A DNA stretch of 64,000 bases from Lineus longissimus (taxonomy: Eukaryota > Nemertea > Pilidiophora > Heteronemertea > Lineidae), in contig NC_088319.1 of NCBI RefSeq assembly GCF_910592395.1, forward strand, positions 3,720,001-3,784,000, read 5' to 3'. Below are positions 19,094-29,000 of the stretch, piece by piece; position 1 is the stretch's first letter; every line of letters begins with the position of its first letter. The position numbers and the translations under genes were made by a program. The notes under the pieces are model-generated. The model was not told the origin of the DNA. It worked only from the letters and a program-made list of their open reading frames with translations, and did not search any database.

Positions 19094-19830
19094 GTATGTT
19101 ACATAACCGATGTTAATGGTGCGACAGGAAAATTCGTCCCCTGGAGAAAAAATGTGTATTGCCAGGGAACAATGACCTTCAATCGCGATCGTTGAGTCGT
19201 TTATTCACTAGCCTTCCCATCTGTGGTCCAAGGTACATCAGCTCTCGATCATACTCGACACTTCGGTTTGTTGATGCGAGGCATATGGTTTTGTACCACT
19301 CTCTTGGTTACATTCGGACTAGTGATAGAATCTACATCCGATCACCATTAGGCTGGTTCTTAGAGGTAGATATCATGTAGGTCAATCATTATTGCACTTC
19401 AAATACCGTACGTACCTCTCATAAAATGGGGACACCCTAAGCCACGATTACCATTTTTTACAGGACAGATAGGCAGAGGGTAGCGCCGTGATAGTACCCG
19501 GTAGTGTGATGGAGCGGTCCTACTCTCATTACTTGAATTGGCCGATTTCAAGAATTCACAAATTTGAGCAATATCATGCCTTTTTAAAGCAATTTGATTG
19601 CACTATTTGCGCAAGGCTACATGATACGGCAGAAAAGACCAACAGAAAGGTATATATCCTAAGTCCGAAGTACCATAAATCCGACATCCCATAAGTCCAA
19701 CATTCAGCGAAAAGTATCATAAGTCCAATGAAGGAAAATATTACGGTTTTGCAGCGAAGGTATTGGGAATATTCCGGTAAATGTTTTTTTATCAGCATGT
19801 TGGATATCTCGTGCCGAGTTGCCTGTTACT

Positions 19831-20051
19831 CTAACCAAGCACAGTGACGTCACATAGTGACAACATACTCCTTCCCTTCATTGAAACAACAACATAGCGA
19901 CCAGTCATCGTTTTCTGACACTTCAACTGCTTCAGTTCTCCCGGGTTCATGCGATCCGCTTGGAAAAGGCAAACCTCAGTCAAGGTCGGGACGAAAGAAG
20001 GGCCAGGCATCTTGTTCGTCACAGAGATGGTGAAGTTGAACATCTTGTTTT
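19831..20051 (-). CDS. F-type lectin domain 2, exon c and stop
   Basis: A 221-nt terminal exon entering in phase 1: MFNFTISVTNK, GRYVVVSMKG, LSLCDVTVLG, then TAG. It is homologous to exon c of domain 1. Confidence 0.88.
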
Positions 20052-23000
20052 CTGTCGAAAAGAATTGGAAACTAAACATTCACTTCTTCAATGCATGCAA
20101 ATCCCGTGTATCCACGAAGGTTAAGTTCATTTGTTAACCAGGGATGCCAGATTCCCCTCGATCATATACTGTCGATATATTTTAAGAAGTGACTACTTGG
20201 CAAGCCCGGCTTACCAAACAGCGACTTTTTCTTGTCCTGAATGGAGAGCCGAACTCATTAATATTAAAGTAAAGTCTCCAGCTCGCCAAACAGGGTAGAT
20301 TTTTTACCTGTTTGGCAAGCCCGGCTGGCCGAACAGGGTGGCTTTTTAGTGCTGCTTGGCACGCGGCTCTCCAAACAGGACAAAAAAAGATGCCTGTTCG
20401 GTGAGCGGCTTGCCAAATAGACCCGGCCTATATTTTATACTTGCACTAAAAGTATACATCAGGTTACATGCCCATGCCGCCTGCGGGTGTTAACACAAAC
20501 CACGAAACCATCACGGTATAAGAGTTGTTTTTAATGGCTTTTTCAACGGTCAGATGTTTAGGGACAAAGCTGCTGTGCATATCACCCAGAACACCCGTTA
20601 AAACCTGGACCCGACACTCACAATCAGTATAAATCAGGTCATTCTCAATTGTACACGTGTGCTTCTTTTAAAATGATGTAAACTACGTGGAGGGCAGGTT
20701 GATGTGAAAGTGAAAGCACTCCACCCCAACCATAAACCCCATCATTTCGTTACAAAAAAACTTCTCTTACCTAATAGGCGATCAGTTGGATAACTGATAA
20801 AGACTTCATTTATCTTTGTAGATAGCTAATGAGAGAGAAATAAGCATATCAATTGCAAGTTGCCGATTCACTTCTCATAAGATTAAAATGAGTGGCCTTG
20901 ATGAATTGTGTAGGTGTCAGATGTTGGTGTCGTAATCGCCAATTCTCGGAAGCGTTCGGGAACTTCCGGGAGGTCGACCCAAATTGTGACCTATTATTGC
21001 CTGTTTGAGTGGTTAAATTCCTCATGTTTCAGTATCCTTTGTACGAAGCTGTAGCCTCATAATCTCACGAAAAGTATATGGAAATATGCCAAATGAGGAA
21101 TAGGTTACCTTGAGGTCGACCGCCCACCAGGGGTTGTCCTGCACCTTCGTACAGCTACAGGTGTCTGCCACGGCATTGGGGTTGGAATTGCCGTCTGTTG
21201 CTCGAGAGGCAGTATAACTCCGAAAGGTAGAGCTCTGGGATGCCGGCTTCAACCATGCTAGACCCTCTGGAGGGAAAGTAATCTCATCTGATAGCTATTT
21301 GATATTAATGTTTAACATTTACATGTATATCCATTCCGATGGCCTAGTGACCTTAAAGCTGAACTGCATGCACAAAACCAGAGCACCCCATGCGGCAATA
21401 GTAAGAAATTCAAACGACCGAAAGGCCCTTCTGAATACGGTCTGAAACATGATAGACCTCCAATGCTTCGATGCGCTTGATTTCACAAACCAGCAAGCCG
21501 TGGGACGATGCGGACCTTCGCAGAGAATTCTGGAAGGAAAAAAATAAAAAGGTCCTCTCATCGGGAATCGAACTCGAGACCGCTGGTTTTATTTGCCAAC
21601 ACTCTTATCCTCAAGGCCACTGGGCTGCTCGAAATGCCTGTCGATTTATACGCCTCTATTTTAAGTTATTTATTTATTCGTACAAGGATAGTACACTTAA
21701 CATCAAGTTGTGCAGTGCAGTGCTGGCTGTGCAGTAAATGAAATAACCTGTAAACAGCAGGACCGTGCAGTGAATGAGTATACACTAAGTTGTTCAAAGT
21801 CACAAAATACTGAAGTCCTCAAGCCTGCACCGCACGGTGCAAATTTGCCTGCAACAAGTGACACGCGTGTATACTGCATCAGGCAATGTTGCACGTGTGG
21901 GGCATTGCCTGATGCAGTATACATGCGTGTCACTTGTTGCAGGCAAATTTGCACCGTGTGGTGCAGGCTTTAGACATGTACATAACATGGATATTGTCCT
22001 ACAACCATAATGTAAAGTTCATACATGTAATTATTACTTAAATTAGTTGATACATTAGTCATGTAGTATATAATCAATTTCGTCGTTATCAAAAAATGTG
22101 TGGTCTCTGTGGTCACGTAAGCTGATCATGTCCTTGATGACATTGGCTGTGTCAGTCAGATTGACATTTGCGTGTCTAAGAAAATCATGTTTGTTTAAAT
22201 ATATGTTCATGATATCATATTTAGTGGTGACACCTTTGCACACACGGCATTGATGTTATTGGCCACTTGTGAGTTGCTTCCACTAATGGCAAGCATACCG
22301 CTCATTCTTAGCAAAGGATTAGTGCTCCTTGCTATAACAATAATAAATTTTAAGAAGCGTACATGGAGTTGTAGGTCTGGGGGCAAGTCTTCACAAAAAT
22401 GTGGGAGCAAATTAGAGTGTGTATGGAATGTGCAAACATTTGTGTGTAATCTTTGTTCAACATCTTTGAGCGGCTTCCAGTGGGCAACTGCAGGAAGAAA
22501 GTCATTTTTTCTTTGCTGTGCGTGATTATGTATGCGGAGTCTACGTTTTCTCTTAGCCATGTTCACCTTTGTCTTGGTATCTTCTTCTATTACATGTACT
22601 TGAGAAAATTTCTGGTTCATCTCTCAAAAATAAAGTACAATCGCCATTCATATAAGATATATTTGCTGGCAGCAGTTCACAAGAAACTGGTAACCTCTTT
22701 CCGATGCGGCCGATTGGTTAACCACCAGCTTAAATTTAACATCGGATACAAACTGCCTTCACGAGAGGCGCCTGGCATTAGAGATAAGAGTTTGGAAGTG
22801 AACAGTGTCTCATAAGGCGAAACTTGCTGGCCCTTTCATTTGGGGTGACACTCTAATAAACAAACTTTACTTTACTTTACTATATCAGCCTTCAAATGTT
22901 GACACCAGGAAGAGCCAAGTACTTTTATCAGTTACATGATCATGTCAATAGCCTTTGACTATATTCCTCACATTTTGTGATACGTTCTGTCCCTCCCTTA

Positions 23001-26000
23001 TTGACAATGTGTCTAATCACGGGCAGTTCTAGGAGGGAGTGTAATATAGATCTTTTTGGTACCTAATTATCCTTAAAATGAGTCGCAAATCTCGTCTGAA
23101 AGTACTACAGGCAATACTCACTCTTTTTGAATACCTGTACTTCACATAACGTTAATATCATGATGCCACTGTAGTGTATGGATACGACAACATATCGGCC
23201 TACCAAAGGCGAATGACACTTGTAATTCTTTGTAAGACCTTGTTCCTGTTGGTCCTTGGAGTACCAGCAGACAGTCGATGGCTGGGGTCGGTACTGATAC
23301 CCTTCGATTGGTCTTTGATTGATTACCGCAATTGTGAAGTTGGCAAGGCGATTCCCTGTAAAAAAATAGAGGCCAGAAAATTCAGATGCTGTATATCGGC
23401 TCATCTTAGTGGCTTAAATATCATACATTGTGATTTTCTACCGTTAATGTAAGGACAATGTTGACATTCATGCGAATTTCATTGTTCGTATAAGAACAAC
23501 GTGATTATTACAAGAAAAAAAAGACAATTTACAGTAAGAACTAAATCAAGAAAAGTATGACGATACATGAAATAAAAATTAGGTTTACTAAGTTATTGAT
23601 TTTTTTCTCAAATTTGGTGCATATTCTGGTAACTTTGTTGACTTTTGTCTAATAAAATTTACCCGTGATAACAAAGCGCCCATAGACATACGTCCACGTG
23701 ATCACTACTATAGACCTGTTGAGGTGAAAATGCAACTAAGGACCACTGAAGACAATCGACTATGATATGAATAAGGTCAGTTTAAAATTAATCGGGTATA
23801 AATCTTACCACAGCAGTCGCCTCTGTTGGTCAAAGAAACTGATCCGATCAGATATTTTTCCTGAAAATGAATTAAATGTCGTACATGTCATTTTGTTCCG
23901 TTTTATCACGAATGTAGAGCTATATACTCCCGTTCCAGCGGCCTGAGACCTCTCAGTAAATACAAAGTTCAAGCCAAAACAAGGCCATCGGGTATAGCGA
24001 AATTTATTCGGGACAGATTTTTTACATCAGGACTGAAACTTACGCCAAAATCCCGCTACAAATTTCGAAACTGTAAAAAATATTTCTCTCAGGACAAAAT
24101 TTGACAACAACAGGTATAAGATTCCTAATAATGTTTGTAGGTCGTAAGGTTGGTCTCTATAGCCTAAGGTATCCCTATAGGAACCCACTGGGTTAAATAG
24201 GGTATACTTAACTTATACCTTGGACATTTTGATAAATCTAAGATGGTGTCCAAGATATCTCCCTTCATATTCGACGTAGGATGAAAAACTTTGTGTCTAC
24301 CGAAAGATCCAATGAGACCATTTGCATAGCAGCAATTTCTTTGCAGTTTGTTTTAGAATTCTTTCAAATAAAGAGTCAGGCAACTAGGCAATGTACGATT
24401 TCAACATCAAAGCCACGCGCGTTGGGTTAGAGCTCTTTCGCGTCACGCGTTGACCTGAGCCGATTCCGCACAACTTTAACTTGAACAAATTCATATACAA
24501 TGTAGTCATTACAAAACCTCTGTTCTAAAGCAAACGCTAGCTTCAAATTTACTGATTTCTATTAAACTTTTTAGATACAGTGACAAGACAACATATGAAA
24601 AACGACATGTTTCGCCTTCTACCTTTCGACAAGATGATATTGATTTGAGAATATTTTTCGAAATGCGCTTTTCTCTGTATTTTCACATATTTTGGTGGTA
24701 AGCAAAGACTCTGGTTTTTATCAGAGTCTTTCAAAATAATTTATTTGAAAGAACCTGTTCATATCAAGATGACAGGGTAAGGGTCAGAAAGAGTGCCATA
24801 TTGGTACTATTTGGCGGCCTGAGAAAAATCCGTTAATTTGCTTTAATTTGCTAACCCTCAGTAAGTTTATTTTTAGAAATGATCTTTTTTATTTAAAGGA
24901 ATATTTAGATATTTCCCTCAGGTGACATCTTGGAATTATTTCAAATCATAACAAAGGCCATAATGCCCCTACAATAATATCATGAGTTTCAGGTAGTGAC
25001 GGACGGTGTGAAGAATTTTCGGTTTGTAGAAGGTTCTGATTTTGAATCACGCACAGCATTCTCGGTATTTCAATCAAAATTTTAAATTGCACCAGAAAGC
25101 CTGATAACATTACCATCAAATCGACCGCCCACCACGGGTGTGTCTCAGGCTTTCTCTCGAGTTTGGTATGCGTGCAACTCTTTTGATACCACGCAGTGTT
25201 TGTATTACCATCAACCGCCAACCGTGCGTCACCTCCGTCTTTGAAAGTGTGGATCTGGAAGGCAAGTTTCTTCAAGGCGAGATTGGCGGCTAGAAATAAT
25301 TTTTTGAAAGAAATGCTAGTACGTGAGTGTCAGTGGAAACACTGACCCAAATTGACGCTAGTTTAGTCCTCTGCTAATATGGGACATACAACATTCGTTC
25401 ATGGTCCGACTACAGCGCCGCTCATCGCCGAAAACCGCGTTATCCCGATGACAACCGTGTTCTGACGTTCGCCGTTTTTGGAAGCAAATACCAATCAAGT
25501 ATAGGTCCGAAGCAGTTATACATGTATTTGCGACTTGCTGGTATCTGACCTTTTCTTTGAGTCCGATTCGATTGCTTCCTCGCGTCATCCCTTATCACTT
25601 TCACTCCCAATCAATATGTACTTCAGACTGGCGTGTCCTGCATTTATCTTTGAAGAAGATGCAGTATATTGTAATTGCAATTGAATCTAAATTGTTCGCA
25701 TTGCAAACACTTACGATTACAAGTCAATGGTCTTCGTGACCAAGTCCCATCATATCTGCAGGTGATTTCAATATTACCACCAGTAGGATAATTTCCTTTC
25801 CTGCATTTAAAACTGATCACTGATGTGCCCGCCATTCTCCAAAGACCAGTCATTCTCCAAAGGCCAACTCGTTGTAATCTCGTGTCAGAAAAACCTAGTT
25901 TGGATACGTGTGTTCCGTTATTCATAAATCGTAATTTTGGCTCAACGTTTGTGAATAATACTGCTGGAATTTCTGGACAAACCTTCCCTGAAATTTCAAT

Positions 26001-29000
26001 ACAAAATAGGGAACTGACTACAGAAGACATCGTTAGCTGCCACGATAGTAGAAACTAGCGATCAGTCAATTCGTTATAAATTGTCTTCCTACTGGTATTA
26101 CGAGGCCGCTCTACCTCCTCCAGAGTGAACCATTAGCTATGACATGATGTTACCGACGCCTCCTATAAGATATACATATACTCAGAAATCAGTGTCGGCG
26201 TTCAAACAAGTCTTTCGCGTCCGCCACTGATTCAGTTGGTGTGGAAAAGGGAATATCTCCTACAGATAGCACTCGATAACGCGCTCGAGAAAAACCGATT
26301 CTGAAAATCTCGAGATTTACTGCGAGAGACTCCGGACCAATTGATCAACGAGGTCATTTCGACCATCTTGATGAAACAGGTGCATCAAATGTGCACCAAC
26401 ACGTTTTAAACGCTATTCATTACTTACGGGTGCGTAAGAACAACTAAAATAGGCTACTTGAGGCTGATTAACCGTCGAACCGAGAAAATCATTTGCAAAA
26501 TGTACTTTAAATGTCCTCGCCAATCAAGAACTGTCGTTCGGCGATGACTGTTCAACCCCTGTACAGAGGCTTTGCGTGGTTAGAACAAATATCAAACTGC
26601 AAACTTGCAATATCAAGGGCAAGTTCGATAATGGCTTATCTCGGGTAATTTTGTGGGGTCAAGGTCACAAGGTCAAGGTCAAATGTCATCCACCAGTCGA
26701 CCATCTTGCATGCGGGAAACGCAATTATCAAAATTGCTCTCATGATATTCACCCCATACACATGAACGCCGAATATGAAATGTCTCGGTGAACTCGTTCA
26801 GAATATAGAAAGGTTACAAGGCATTTTTGAGATTCACAACAAAATGGCCGCCAGTCGGCCATCTTGAATGCGAGATAAGCCATTCTCGCACTTAGCCTTG
26901 ATATTCACCCCATACACATGCACGCCGACTATGAAATGTCTCGGTGAACTCGTTAAGAATATAGAGAGTTTACAAGAATATGACACACGGACGGACCAAC
27001 TGATGAAAATAATCTATCAGCGAACTTTCTCCGAATGTGCGGATTTAATGAAAATGGGTGGAACAAAATTGTGTGTGACAGCTCAATTGTACGCCGCTTG
27101 CATGTGACTTTATGCAGGTGCTTCCGCCCATTCGCCCATTCGCCCATTTTGAAATAAAAATTTAGTGACCGGGAACTGATCCCCCACATGGAGCATTCTG
27201 ATTGGCTTATTCCAAACGAGCACATCGGGGATGCAGAATTCAGCAGTTGTGATTGGACAATTGGCCTACAACCGAAATTAAGCACAAATTCTGCTATCGG
27301 AAATACCCAAACATCACGCATAATCAGCAGTTCTAAGCCTTTCAACTAATCATTACCTACCCTGACAAATAAGAGCCTTTCCAGACCATGTTTGATTGGC
27401 TTCACAGACCAGAAGAGTGTCACCAGCGATTCTCCTGAATCCTTTCCCACAGTCTAGCTTGACCACAATTCCCTGATACACCTCCGTCGAGTTCTGATTG
27501 GCGTTTATTGGTTGAAGGGGTGGACAGTCGCTGTCTGAAATGTCATGATATTATAGAGTATCGTGGCAGTAAAACGTCCTTAACATTAACGGTTGAAAAC
27601 TTTATACAAATTATTAAAGTTATTGACATCCGGATACTGTTGATTTGTGCTAAATATGTTTCAATACATCTTGTACACTTTTTGGTTAAACCAAAAATAA
27701 AAATGGGAACGAGTTTAGAATCCCCGATCACACCCCCAAAAAAGGTCATCGGTTGACTAACCAAGCACCACCGTTCAATGGATTTATTGTTGAATGCGAT
27801 CAAACTACGTCATTTCCGATCGGGGATTCTAAAGTTTAGCCTAAAAATGTCCAAAATTGTGATATCCAACTGGTCAATATATAAGTCATCGAAAGGTACT
27901 TGGTCCTAGTTTGGTCCAAATATTTTAATCTTTATTCAACTACAGTACATTGGTTGCAATGCAGTCATGTTTTCCAACACAGGGGCATACATTGCCCCTC
28001 GTTCCAGCGGCAGCGGTTTTTGAATCGCAACCAGGTGGTGACCGTCGGTTACGTCAGCTACCTAAAACATGAAGCATTTTTCTGCCGGAGGTTGGTACCG
28101 ATTTGGATGAACTTTGGTTTAATGACTTTTGGAACAAGGTATACTGACTACACTATCGACGTACTAAGCAACACTATCTGACGACCTAACCCGCACGTGG
28201 TAATTAAAAAAATTCATGTTTGTAATCATGAAAGCAAATCGTAATTTTCTGCTAATTACATTTGCAAACTAGATCCGATCCTGACCAAACTGATCCCTCC
28301 GTGCATACTCTCCTAGTGTCTCCTGATACCCGTGAGAAGTGCTCATTACATCTGAAATTGGTCACAGTTCCTACCGCAGTCTTTCGGTTGTTGCAAGTTG
28401 TGTGGGGTATTTCGTTTAAAGGTAGGCATGGTCTTGCTGTAAAAGATACACAGCAATTTAAACGGAACAAGTCGGACATGGATTAAGCCGATTCTTTATA
28501 TGGAAATGCCTTCAATAGCTGGACCGTGATTCCTCCAAACAGAATAATTGAAACTCATCAAAACTGCATCAAACAATGCACTAGCACGGAATGTAAAACC
28601 GTAATAGGCATACCCGAAATTCGCAAGCTTTGTCAAAAACCATCTGGCAACATTAGCAAAAAAATGTGATGCCAATGGGGCGGCACGCAGGGGCATTATC
28701 CTTCTGGCCGCCTTAATCCTACGCCCAAGTTTTCCTTGTTTGATGCTGTAGAATCAGTTCCTGTATCAAGATCAGTATGAATGTATTTCCAAGCGATAGA
28801 GCACAAAAACATCTGAAAACGTTTTTCTACTTTTCTACATTCATAATGTAGGTGTCGAATTCCCGGTGTAAAAGGAATGGACGTCCTAGGAATGCACGAC
28901 CCCATACAATAGCTGTGTATTGTCAACGAATGTGGTTAATGGTTTGGTTAGGGTTAGCTACATAATCTTCAACAAAGGAACTCGGCGACTCTATTCACTT

